This document shows positions 32,821 through 43,250 of a stretch of DNA of 64,000 nucleotides, piece after piece. Under the pieces are notes generated by a model, which had not been told where the DNA came from, did no database searches, and worked only from the letters and a program-made list of their open reading frames with translations. Numbering within the stretch: the first letter of the stretch is position 1; each line of letters begins with the position of its first letter. The position numbers and the translations under genes were made by a program. The stretch spans positions 1,736,001-1,800,000 of the forward strand of contig JAPFFF010000014.1 of NCBI GenBank assembly GCA_039105265.1, in the 5' to 3' direction. The DNA is from Tritrichomonas musculus. Lineage: Eukaryota; Parabasalia; Tritrichomonadida; Tritrichomonadidae.

Positions 32821-34605
32821 TAGATATTTAAATAGTGACTAATAGCCTTTACTTTTTTCACATCACAATTTCATTAACGTAACTTTTTAACGTTTATATT
32901 CTTTAATATCAATTTTGGTTGTTGTATTTGCACGTTTTTGGTAAAAATATCAAGTTTTCAAATTAAATTTTATTAAAAAAATCAATGAACAGATAAAATT
33001 AAAATTTTGAGGCACTTAAGTTTATATTTTATATAATCGCTTTTTAGTATTGGTTTTATATGTTAAAAAGGAATTGAAAGTTTATAAAACAATATTATAA
33101 TAGTAAATAATCTAGAAATCTTGAGTAATGTGAATTGGTTTGCTCACAGAGTGATTATATTCTTTTTTTTAAATGGTCAATCATTTCACCTTTGCAAAAA
33201 ATGATTTTTAAAAATTGCATTTTACTTTTACAAAAATGGTTTTATTAAATAATTTAATTGATCTTTTATTTATTCACAAAAAATTATTTAGTATATTATC
33301 TTTTTTCAGAGATATGATTATTTTATGTATTCAATATTTTCAATAAAAAATACATTGTACAAACCTTGTATTTTTTCTATCGTTCTTTGTAGAACAAGGT
33401 TGGTACAAAAAGTGAAGTCTAGTGACTAAATATATTACCAAATTTACGGGTCTCAAATATGAATATTGCTACAAATGCATTCAGGCCAACGATAAAAAAT
33501 GACAAAATGCGTTTTATCTTCCATTTCAACATTAATTTATATATTTTGCATTTGCAGCAATATTCATATTTAAATAGTGACTAAATATATTACCAAATTT
33601 ACGGGTCTCAAATAATTTTAGAGAATTGAAAGAGCCGATAAGACGACCTCCTGCCGAATTTTCATTTCTCTACATTTGAAAAAAATTCAAAATTTTTAAT
33701 TACTAAAATTTAATTATTCTAATATATTTAAAGAATTATGTAAATAAATAAGGATAAAAACTTGTGAATAAAATCATATTTCGATTTCCTCCCTCATATT
33801 TCTCTTTTTTTAGATCTATGACGTATTTTGATATTTAGTTGGTTATAATACTTTTTAATGCCACAGAAGCTTCTTATAGGTTTGATACTTATCATAAAAT
33901 CTTATCATCTGATAAATTATGTTGAACATCCTTTGTTTTTAGCTAAAGGTAAACGTTTTTTGTTTTTTTTCAATTTTCTTATTTCGTTAAATAATCATAA
34001 AATATAAAGGTAATTTATTATCTTAAACATTTTTTATTTAGAAGCAAATAAGATCTGTCGTAGGGAAATTGGTATAATATCAATTTTAACATATTTAATA
34101 GAAAAGTGAAAAATTTGAATTTTAACGTCAAGGATGTATTCAAAACATTTCTAGGTGATTTAAGAGGAATTTGCATAGAAACTGTTTTTTCTAACTCATT
34201 TTTATATATTGTTTAGTTATATATAAATATTTATATATTTATATAATTTATTATATATTTTATCTATAATATAACAATATCATTTATTATTTACCTATAT
34301 AAAGCATATTTATTAATATATATTTTGAAAGCTTATTCAAAATATATTGAGAAAATAAAAATAATAAAGTCATTAAATTTTCTGTATTTTTAAATAAATA
34401 CTATTCAATTTAAAGAAATAAAAATGAAAATATCTTATTTTAAAATCATTTTACCAATATTATTATGCATTTAATAAAAATTAAATAATATAGATATATA
34501 AATATATGTAAATATTTCTAATATTATTTTAAATTGAGGATTTCTGATGAACATATTATAGTAAGCATAAAGTAAATCAATTTTTTTTAGATAAATATTT
34601 TATAG
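32821..34605. other. AT-rich region with a small nested repeat
   Basis: No gene seen. It contains a short hairpin near 33363-33402 (ACCTTG / CAAGGT), the 40-bp direct repeat with inverted-repeat core listed at 33420-33614, and otherwise low-complexity AT sequence. Confidence 0.4.
33420..33614. repeat. 40-bp direct repeats flanking a 117-bp inverted-repeat unit
   Basis: An identical 40-bp sequence starting TAGTGACTAAATATATTACC occurs at 33420-33459 and 33575-33614. Between them, 33455-33571 has 25-bp inverted ends (AAATATGAATATTGCT...) matching at 24 of 25. It looks like a MITE with an unusually long flanking duplication, or a MITE inside a tandemly duplicated segment. Confidence 0.7.
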
Positions 34606-34639
34606 AGACGGTCTGTAGTGATGTGACCACAGACGGTCT
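34606..34639 (+). repeat. Dispersed imperfect palindrome, copy 1
   Basis: A 34-bp near-palindrome of the form AGACGGTCTGT ... GACCACAGACGGTCT, followed by TTGAAAAAGTT. Related copies lie at 41488-41522 (same orientation) and 48420-48453 (opposite orientation). It may be the end of a transposon family. Confidence 0.7.
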
Positions 34640-34730
34640 TTGAAAAAGTTAAATAAAATTTTTTAAAATTTTTATATAAAATAAGACCAATTAAAACTTT
34701 TTAAATGAAATTACTTTTTCAAATAAATAT

Positions 34731-36857
34731 TCAAAGATGACAATAGGTTCAAACCGTGGCTCAGATTAACTACTTTCATGATTCAGAATAATCAGAAAAA
34801 CGCAAGCTACTAGTTCAAAAGCATTCATGCTTTCTTATTGGCTCTTATGCAAAGATAACAATACCTTCAAACCGCGGCTCAGATTAACTACTTTCATGAT
34901 TCAGAATAATCAGAAAAACGCAAGCTACTAGTTCAAAAGCATTCATGCTTTCTTATTGCTTTTATGCAAAGATAACAATACCTTCAAACCGCGGCTCAGA
35001 TTAACTACTTTCATGATTCAGAATAATCAGAAAAACGCAAGCTACTAGTTCAAAAGCATTCATGCTTTCTTATTGCTTTTATGCAAAGATAACAATACCT
35101 TCAAACCGCGGCTCAGATTAACTACTTTCATGATTCAGAATAATCAGAAAAACGCAAGCTACTAGTTCAAAAGCATTCATGCTTTCTTATTGGCTCTTAT
35201 GCAAAGATAACAATACCTTCAAACCGCGGCTCAGATTAACTACTTTCATGATTCAGAATAATCAGAAAAACGCAAGCTACTAGTTCAAAAGCATTCATGC
35301 TTTCTTATTGGCTCTTATGCAAAGATAACAATACCTTCAAACCGCGGCTCAGATTAACTACTTTCATGATTCAGAATAATCAGAAAAACGCAAGCTACTA
35401 GTTCAAAAGCATTCATGCTTTCTTATTGGCTCTTATGCAAAGATAACAATACCTTCAAACCGCGGCTCAGATTAACTACTTTCATGATTCAGAATAATCA
35501 GAAAAACGCAAGCTACTAGTTCAAAAGCATTCATGCTTTCTTATTGCTTTTATGCAAAGATAACAATACCTTCAAACCGCGGCTCAGATTAACTACTTTC
35601 ATGATTCAGAATAATCAGAAAAACGCAAGCTACTAGTTCAAAAGCATTCATGCTTTCTTATTGCTTTTATGCAAAGATAACAATACCTTCAAACCGCGGC
35701 TCAGATTAACTACTTTCATGATTCAGAATAATCAGAAAAACGCAAGCTACTAGTTCAAAAGCATTCATGCTTTCTTATTGGCTCTTATGCAAAGATAACA
35801 ATACCTTCAAACCGCGGCTCAGATTAACTACTTTCATGATTCAGAATAATCAGAAAAACGCAAGCTACTAGTTCAAAAGCATTCATGCTTTCTTATTGGC
35901 TCTTATGCAAAGATAACAATACCTTCAAACCGCGGCTCAGATTAACTACTTTCATGATTCAGAATAATCAGAAAAACGCAAGCTACTAGTTCAAAAGCAT
36001 TCATGCTTTCTTATTGCTCTTATGCAAAGATAACAATACCTTCAAACCGCGGCTCAGATTAACTACTTTCATGATTCAGAATAATCAGAAAAACGCAAGC
36101 TACTAGTTCAAAAGCATTCATGCTTTCTTATTGGCTCTTATGCAAAGATAACAATACCTTCAAACCGCGGCTCAGATTAACTACTTTCATGATTCAGAAT
36201 AATCAGAAAAACGCAAGCTACTAGTTCAAAAGCATTCATGCTTTCTTATTGCTCTTATGCAAAGATAACAATACCTTCAAACCGCGGCTCAGATTAACTA
36301 CTTTCATGATTCAGAATAATCAGAAAAACGCAAGCTACTAGTTCAAAAGCATTCATGCTTTCTTATTGGCTCTTATGCAAAGATAACAATACCTTCAAAC
36401 CGCGGCTCAGATTAACTACTTTCATGATTCAGAATAATCAGAAAAACGCAAGCTACTAGTTCAAAAGCATTCATGCTTTCTTATTGGCTCTTATGCAAAG
36501 ATAACAATACCTTCAAACCGCGGCTCAGATTAACTACTTTCATGATTCAGAATAATCAGAAAAACGCAAGCTACTAGTTCAAAAGCATTCATGCTTTCTT
36601 ATTGGCTCTTATGCAAAGATAACAATACCTTCAAACCGCGGCTCAGATTAACTACTTTCATGATTCAGAATAATCAGAAAAACGCAAGCTACTAGTTCAA
36701 AAGCATTCATGCTTTCTTATTGGCTCTTATGCAAAGATAACAATACCTTCAAACCGCGGCTCAGATTAACTACTTTCATGATTCAGAATAATCAGAAAAA
36801 CGCAAGCTACTAGTTCAAAAGCATTCATGCTTTCTTATTGCTTTTATGCAAAGATGA
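34731..36857 (+). repeat. 18-copy tandem array of a 117/118-bp unit
   Basis: The marker TCAGATTAAC recurs at 34761, 34879, 34996, 35113, 35231, 35349, 35467, 35584, 35701, 35819, 35937, 36054, 36172, 36289, 36407, 36525, 36643 and 36761. Units are nearly identical except the first, which has a few differences, and a small variable site: TTGGCTCTTAT in 118-bp units, TTGCTTTTAT or TTGCTCTTAT in 117-bp units. Each unit includes the hairpin AAAGCATTCATGCTTT. There are no unique spacers and no open frame. The array ends about 100 bp before the MULE start codon. Confidence 0.95.
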
Positions 36858-36959
36858 CAATACTTTAATAATTTTATTTAATCACTTAACCCTTTTTTTT
36901 ACGAATCGTTACAATTCAGAACGTTTATTTATTTTAATATTTTTAAACGAACCTTAAAT

Positions 36960-39830
36960 ATGTGTTCATTTTTTATCAACATAAAAGATATCAATCAATT
37001 ACTAATTGATAAAGAAATTCAAACAACTGGTCTCATTGGTTTCTTTGATAAGAAGTTTTTAGATGTTTATTGTTATGCTCCAAATGAAGTATTCCCAATC
37101 AAAATAAAGGTCACACATTGCTCATCAGAAATTCCTATTCTAGGACAAGTTATTAATATAAAAGGTGTCGTAAGAAAAGCAGATTCTCAAAGCCTATATA
37201 TTGAATCTCATTCAATTGAAAAAAGTTCAAAAGAGGAAGCAACACTGAAAGGTGTTTTATTATCACCGTTAACAAAAACTCAGGATAATTTAGCTGAAAT
37301 GCAATTTACACATATAGCTGATATTGATTCATCATATATTGGAAAAGAAATTAAAACAATTGGAATTGTTTACTATTATAATGATAAATATATAACTGTT
37401 TATTCATATAAAAGCAAAAACGATAAAGCCAAGAAAATCAAAATACAAAACTATTTTACTTATCAAATACAAGTCAATTCTGTTCTCTTAGTAATTGGTA
37501 ATGTACGTTTCAAACAAGAAGACAATTTTTATATAATACCATCAAAGGTCGATTTGATTACCGAAGCAGAAGCTATCTCAAAAGGATTTATCCTTCATAT
37601 AATTCCTGAAAAGCCTTTTGTTGTTACATTTGATGAAGAAGAAGATGATGAAGAAAGTAAACAGATTTCATTCTTTGCAAAAGAGCCAAAAGATTTTAAA
37701 GAATTTTATACGGACGAGCCAGATCAATTATTTGGTTTTCTTCAACAACAAGCAAATAAAGAAGGTTTTCAGATAGTCAAACCTTGTGGATTAAGTTCAA
37801 ATGATCATGCAGCTCTTAGATGTAATCTTCACTCAAAGAATAAGAATCCAAACTTAAACACTAATTGTCCTTTTATTTGTAATATACAGAGAGTAAAAAA
37901 TCCAAAAGGTGGTTTCAGGTGGCATGTATCTTCAATTATTAATATTCATAACCATTTGCTGCATCCTCTCAATTTCGTTCATTCAATACTTAGTGAAAAG
38001 AAAAAAAGTCTCATCCGTTCCTTGTATTCATCTGGGGTAAATTATGGCATTATATCAAATTTTATTAAATTAAGGTATAACATTGATATTAGTAGAAATC
38101 AAATACGATCACTTTGCGCAGCAAGTAAAAGGGAAAGAACCTTGGAAAAAATTGCCGAAACCGAAGAGTTGAAAGAGTTCATGTATTCAATTGATGGTGT
38201 TGTCAGGTTTGATCAATATAGAGATAAATATGGTTACATGCATAGAAAAGCAGTTGCAACTTTTACACGACAGGAGCTTGAAAATTTACGAGACTTTGGT
38301 GATTTTATTGCAGTAGACCCAACCTTTGCTACATCGAGCAGTCATTGGTCATTAATTCCTTTAACAGTTGTTGGTTCCGATAGAGATATAAGAAGTGCTG
38401 GTATTATATTTTGTTCAAATACTCAAGAAGACAGATTTAGATGGATCCTAAAAATACTACTCACTGAATTGCCCTCAAAAGATAAGTTACAAACGATATG
38501 TTCTGATGATGATTCAGGTTTAAATTGTGCCTTTAGAGTTCTATTAAATGATGATATAAATGATGATTTTCATACCAAGGTTAGACGTTTAAACAGAGTA
38601 ATATGCTTTTGGCATAAAATTTCTAATTTCATCACATTTCTAAATGGCTTATCTTTGCCAGAAGATAAAGTTGCTAAATATTTGAAGTACTTTAAGAAAA
38701 TGGGACAATCTCGTGACTACGATGTTGCTATAAGTTGTTATAAGAAGTTAGAAGGAAAATCTAAATTAGCTACATATATGATAAAGAATATCAAAGATGA
38801 TTTAAAATACTTTTCAAAAAGTATGCTTCAAACATTCAATTGTGGTTACAATACAAGTTCTATTGCAGAATCTACAAACAGTAGACTTAAAAATTTGTTT
38901 CCTGATCAAAGATCATTATCATTAAAGGAAATAAGAGTGGCTCTGATCAATGCAGAAAGACTTTCAAGTTTATCCAAACAATACATATGTGGAATAAAGC
39001 CAAGAAAGGTTAAAGATCAAATACTTATATCATTGATAGAAAAATTTAATATCGCAGAAAATATAGCTAGTGCAATTTGTAATTCAATAATAAATGCAGA
39101 AGATTTATCAATTAGGTTCATAGATGACGCACAGACTCAAGCAGAAGTTATAGAGAAAGATCCAACTTTCGAAGATATCTATCAAGAAAAGTTTTTAGTT
39201 ACAATGTCAGGATGCTCTTGTAAGAAACAGATACAAACAGGTATACCTTGTAAGCATTTTATTAAGTTCCTCAATGAAAAGAATTTAAATGTCATTAATT
39301 ACATACAAGTATCAGAAAGATGGACAAGAACAAAACCAAATGAAAGGATTGAAATCAAACTTGTTGATGAAGTTCAAGTAGAGAAAAGTTCATTTATACC
39401 AGTTACACAGATGGATAGATATATTTCACTCAAGAATTTATGTCTCCAAATCATGAATTTTGCATCACAGTCACAGAATAGATATTCAGTTGCTAAAGAA
39501 AAACTTGATGAACTATATGAACAACTTCAAAATATCGAAAGAATTATAGATGATGTACACCCTCAGCCAGGAAGGCCTCACAAATCAACAAATTTAGCAA
39601 ATTGGAATAAAATTGATCCTTGTAAACTCTGTGGTAAACCTCACTCAACAAAAAGATGTCCAAGAAGAAATGAATTTTTAACATATATACCAAAAGACTA
39701 TATTAATGATTCAGACAAGAAATATAGCTGCTCTCTTTGTGGATTAAAAGGTCATAGAATAGATAAATGTTTCGTAAAGGCTGCATGGTTAAAGGCAATT
39801 AAGGATGGATTATTAGAACCATTAGGCTGA
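36960..39830 (+). CDS. MULE-type DDE transposase with OB-like N-terminus
   Basis: An intact 956-residue ATG-started frame. Residues about 1-85 and 105-200 are two related beta-rich units (IGKEIKTIGIVYYYNDKYITVYSY versus LIDKEIQTTGLIGFFDKKFLDVYCY) that look like tandem OB folds. Next come an acidic linker and a FAR1/WRKY-GCM1-like zinc DNA-binding part (about 245-335: C...H-x-N spacing, ending IHNH). The MULE core follows: VDPTF (Asp 453), SDDDSGL (about 515), CFWHK, and AESTN (Glu about 637). A SWIM finger CSCKKQ...CKHF lies at about 750-768. Two zinc knuckles, CKLCGKPHSTKRC and CSLCGLKGHRIDKC, close the protein. All catalytic positions are present, so it may be active. Terminal inverted repeats are not settled; the palindrome at 34606 is a candidate left end. 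Confidence 0.92.
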   Translation: MCSFFINIKDINQLLIDKEIQTTGLIGFFDKKFLDVYCYAPNEVFPIKIKVTHCSSEIPILGQVINIKGVVRKADSQSLYIESHSIEKSSKEEATLKGVLLSPLTKTQDNLAEMQFTHIADIDSSYIGKEIKTIGIVYYYNDKYITVYSYKSKNDKAKKIKIQNYFTYQIQVNSVLLVIGNVRFKQEDNFYIIPSKVDLITEAEAISKGFILHIIPEKPFVVTFDEEEDDEESKQISFFAKEPKDFKEFYTDEPDQLFGFLQQQANKEGFQIVKPCGLSSNDHAALRCNLHSKNKNPNLNTNCPFICNIQRVKNPKGGFRWHVSSIINIHNHLLHPLNFVHSILSEKKKSLIRSLYSSGVNYGIISNFIKLRYNIDISRNQIRSLCAASKRERTLEKIAETEELKEFMYSIDGVVRFDQYRDKYGYMHRKAVATFTRQELENLRDFGDFIAVDPTFATSSSHWSLIPLTVVGSDRDIRSAGIIFCSNTQEDRFRWILKILLTELPSKDKLQTICSDDDSGLNCAFRVLLNDDINDDFHTKVRRLNRVICFWHKISNFITFLNGLSLPEDKVAKYLKYFKKMGQSRDYDVAISCYKKLEGKSKLATYMIKNIKDDLKYFSKSMLQTFNCGYNTSSIAESTNSRLKNLFPDQRSLSLKEIRVALINAERLSSLSKQYICGIKPRKVKDQILISLIEKFNIAENIASAICNSIINAEDLSIRFIDDAQTQAEVIEKDPTFEDIYQEKFLVTMSGCSCKKQIQTGIPCKHFIKFLNEKNLNVINYIQVSERWTRTKPNERIEIKLVDEVQVEKSSFIPVTQMDRYISLKNLCLQIMNFASQSQNRYSVAKEKLDELYEQLQNIERIIDDVHPQPGRPHKSTNLANWNKIDPCKLCGKPHSTKRCPRRNEFLTYIPKDYINDSDKKYSCSLCGLKGHRIDKCFVKAAWLKAIKDGLLEPLG

Positions 39831-40385
39831 ATATAAGTTCAGTACTTTCTAAAAGAATTTTTGAGCTTTCCTTTTATATTTAGAACATTCTTTTTTTCTT
39901 TTTCTTTTTTTTTTTTTTTGCAAGAATCTACCTTTTGCTTGCTTTGCTCAGAGAAATATAAGAAATGGTCATTTTTCACCTTGACGATCAGACGCTGATA
40001 TTTTTAAAATGTGCATGTATGTGTATACTGTTTAATAAATATTTTTTATTTATCTAACTCTATTTGTTTTTAAATGTTTTGTAATGAGATTATTTGTTTT
40101 TTCAGAAATTTTCTTTATAATAACATTACCTCTAAATAATTTCACAAAGAAAGCCCATTATTGTTGAATCTTTTATTATAATATAGTTTCAATAAATTTA
40201 TATCAATCACTAATTGATGCATTTATATATTTTTGTGATATTAATAATATTAATAATGTTTTATAATTTATATGAAAATTTATTTTACATTGACGATTAT
40301 AATATATTGAATCATTCAATGTAGCTAAGTATTTTAATGTTAATGATCTTTGATCAGGGAAAAAAAAAAAAAAAAAAAAAATAAT

Positions 40386-40426
<41 letters not shown>

Positions 40427-40665
40427 TAAAATAGGTAAAAAGTCTTACCAAAGTAGGTCAATTTTGACTGAAATATGGCCGTTAGATATAATTTATGAAT
40501 GATTCATATATTTTTTTTAAAAAAATTCTTTTTTTTAAAAAAAAGAAAATAAATTAAAGAAGTGAATAAGAATGTCTGTAAGCACATAAGAATTATTATA
40601 TTCAAACAAGAATAATTATATATTTATTATTTATCTCAAAATATGCTTCTTATATTTCAATTATG
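39831..40665. other. Post-MULE region with poly(A) tracts and a MULE scrap
   Basis: Contains a T-rich run near 39900, A runs at 40360-40380 and 40387-40424, and a minus-strand copy (about 40333-40360) of a 28-base stretch of the MULE gene at about 38900-38927 (encoding FPDQRSL(S/T)LK), identical at all but one or two positions. Nothing else in it is gene-like. Confidence 0.5.
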
Positions 40666-41045
40666 CTAGTTATTTTGAGAATCGATATCAAAAACGTCAC
40701 ATTTTTACATATGATACTCGATGATCAGTTTACAAATCTGATACTAATATTATCGATTATCAAGATATGAAATGTGATATGAAAATAATTGTAAACTTGA
40801 TATCAATTTCCGAGATCCCAAACAGATTTATCTTTTTTTATAATTGGTATTTGTGATTTTAAAATATTTAAAAATAAATAATAGAATGTGCTTATGTTTA
40901 TTTTAAGATTAAAATCAAAATAATTCATTCTTTTATATGATATATTTGAGATTAATTTACATTCATATGTTTATCAAAAAGCTTAAGTGAAAATTCTGAT
41001 ATCAAAAGCTGAGAAAAAAAAGTCTCGATCTCTGAAATCGATCTC
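40666..41045 (+). repeat. Long direct repeat, copy A
   Basis: This block shares long similarity with 42800-43095. It starts at GAATCGATATCAAAAACGTC and runs through a shared AATTGGTATTTGTGATTTTA section to GTCTCGATCTCTGAAATCGA. Copy A carries about 85 extra bases near 40710-40800. The two copies bracket the 76-bp array and the palindrome copy 2. Non-coding and rich in GATATC/ATCGAT. Confidence 0.75.
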
Positions 41046-42049
41046 AAGAATCTGTGTAAATTTATGTATCAATATCAAAAAGTTTATTAATTATCAATCT
41101 CGAGAGTTCGAGAATCACAAGCCTAATCTCTATAACAGATATCAAATATCAGTACAAATTTATAATATTGATAACTATCAACTGGTCTCATCTACTTTAT
41201 TACCAACATTTCTTATTTGATTAACTATATCCTGAGAATATCGATATCAGGATTATAAACTGATAATCAATTATCAATCTTGAAAAAATGTCAGTTCTGA
41301 TATCCATTATCAAAATAGCATGCTTAAAAAAAAGATTGCAAAGTTGATGATAAAGTAGATGAGACCAGTTGATAAGATAATCTAATGTAGTAATTAATGA
41401 GTCAGTTAATGACACAAGTCAATAAGTCAAAGTTAATGATACAGTTAATGAGTCATATAATAACAAGAATAAGATAAATGCTTCATACAGCCGGTCTGTG
41501 GTGAAAGCGACCACAGGACCATTTGAAAAAGTTTTATAAACGTTTTTTTTTTGGTTTGTTTGTTTGTTTGACATTTTTAGAAAAAAGAGCCATTTTTATG
41601 AAGTTTACGGGTGCTTATTGCTATCAATTTCTCAATCTATAATTATCTGATTGAGAAATTGATGTTTGTCATTCCTTAAATTACTTAAAAGAGCCTAAGT
41701 AAATACTTGTAAACTGCATTTAGGAGGTCAATGCGATCAATTTCTCAAACAGTAATTCTTAGATTCAGAAATTGAATGTTTTATTTCCTTAGTTTACCTG
41801 CAAAATCTAAAGAGATGTGCTTTTAAACCTCATATTTTACTTTTGGGAGATATCTGCTACTAATTTTTCAAATTGATTCACAAATTCAGAATTTAGTAGT
41901 AGTCATCACCTAAATTAGCAATAAAATCTTAAGGCAGCACCTATAATACATTTTTTTTCTACTGTTGTCAACTAGTTTTATAAATGATGATTCTGAATTT
42001 CAATTTAATTAGTCAGTTAGTAACAAAGTAAATTACACAGGCCAATTAT
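41046..42049. other. Repeat-rich spacer around palindrome copy 2
   Basis: Apart from palindrome copy 2 (41488-41522) it holds short repeated TTAATGAGTCA/TTAATGATAC motifs (41390-41460) and two inverted repeats of the type ATCAATTTCTCAAT...ATTGAGAAATTGAT (41620-41663 and 41730-41780). No gene seen. Confidence 0.45.
41488..41522 (+). repeat. Dispersed imperfect palindrome, copy 2
   Basis: CAGCCGGTCTGTGGTG ... CGACCACAGGACC followed by ATTTGAAAAAGTT. It is more diverged than copies 1 and 3 and has the same orientation as copy 1. Confidence 0.65.
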
Positions 42050-42715
42050 ACTGTTATTGATACCACTTAATGAGCTAGTTATTGACACCATTTATTGCTA
42101 CCTCTAAACGATCCAATTTATTGATACTGTTGTTGATACCACTTAATGAGCTAGTTATTGACACCATTTAATGCTACCTCTAAACGATCCAATTTATTGA
42201 TACTGTTGTTGATACCACTTAATGAGCTAGTTATTGACACCATTTAATGATACCTCCAAACGATCCAATTTATTGATACTGTTGTTGATACCACTTAATG
42301 AGCTAGTTATTGACACCATTTAATGCTACCTCTAAACGATCCAATTTATTGATACTGTTGTTGATACCACTTAATGAGCTAGTTATTGACACCATTTAAT
42401 GCTACCTCTAAACGATCCAATTTATTGATACTGTTGTTGATACCACTTAATGAGCTAGTTATTGACACCATTTAATGATACCTCCAAACGATCCAATTTA
42501 TTGATACTGTTGTTGATACCACTTAATGAGCTAGTTATTGACACCATTTAATGATACCTCCAAACGATCCAATTTATTGATACTGTTGTTGATACCACTT
42601 AATGAGCTAGTTATTGACACCATTTAATGCTACCTCTAAACGATCCAATTTATTACTGTTGTTGATACCACTTAATGAGCTAGTTATTGACACCATTTAA
42701 TGATACCTCTCAACA
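42050..42715. repeat. 76-bp tandem array, about nine copies
   Basis: The marker TGAGCTAGTT recurs at 42071, 42147, 42223, 42299, 42375, 42451, 42527, 42603 and 42676. The period is 76 bp, with a 3-base deletion before the last copy. Units contain TTGATACTGTTGTTGATACC and CTCTAAACGATCC, with a C/T variant (TACCTCTAAACG or TACCTCCAAACG). Non-coding. Confidence 0.9.
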
Positions 42716-42799
42716 ATCCCACTTATATGGTTATTATTCCTGATAAAAAAATAGAAAGAAAGAAAAAAAAACTAAAGTTAAATGATACTGTTAATACTA

Positions 42800-43095
42800 G
42801 ACTTGTTATTTTGTGAATCGATATCAAAAACGTCACTTTTTTTACATCTGAAACAATTATCGAGATCTCGAACATATTTATCTTTTTTTAAAATTGGTAT
42901 TTGTGATTTTATTATATCTAAAAATAAATAATAGAATGTATTGATGTTTATTTTAAGATTAAAATCAAAAAAATATATTCTTTTTTATTTAATATTTGAG
43001 AATAAATTACGATCATATATTTATCAAAAAGTTTAATTGAAATTTCTAATATCAAAAGCTGAGAAAAAAAAATCTCGATCTCTAAAATCGATCTG
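42800..43095 (+). repeat. Long direct repeat, copy B
   Basis: The shorter, diverged partner of 40666-41045, lacking its central insert. It lies just upstream of the Kolobok-like insertion. Confidence 0.75.
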
Positions 43096-43227
43096 ATAAT
43101 CGGAGAATAACAAGTCTAGTATATACATTATAATATTATTTAGAAAACTTTTAATTTGTAAACCTTTGAATATTTTTTTTTACATATTATTTGTAAACTT
43201 TTGAATTTTTTACGTTTATTTTTTTTA

Positions 43228-43250
43228 TTAAGGGTAAAGTTGGCTTTTCT
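43228..43250 (+). repeat. TTAA duplication and left terminal inverted repeat
   Basis: TTAA at 43228-43231 is followed by GGGTAAAGTTGGCTTTTCT at 43232-43250. The same 19 bases occur inverted at 48352-48370, followed by TTAA at 48371-48374. Confidence 0.92.

Noticed and set aside
34731-36857. CRISPR array
   Set aside because: Units are contiguous 117/118-bp repeats without unique spacers and the host is a eukaryote.
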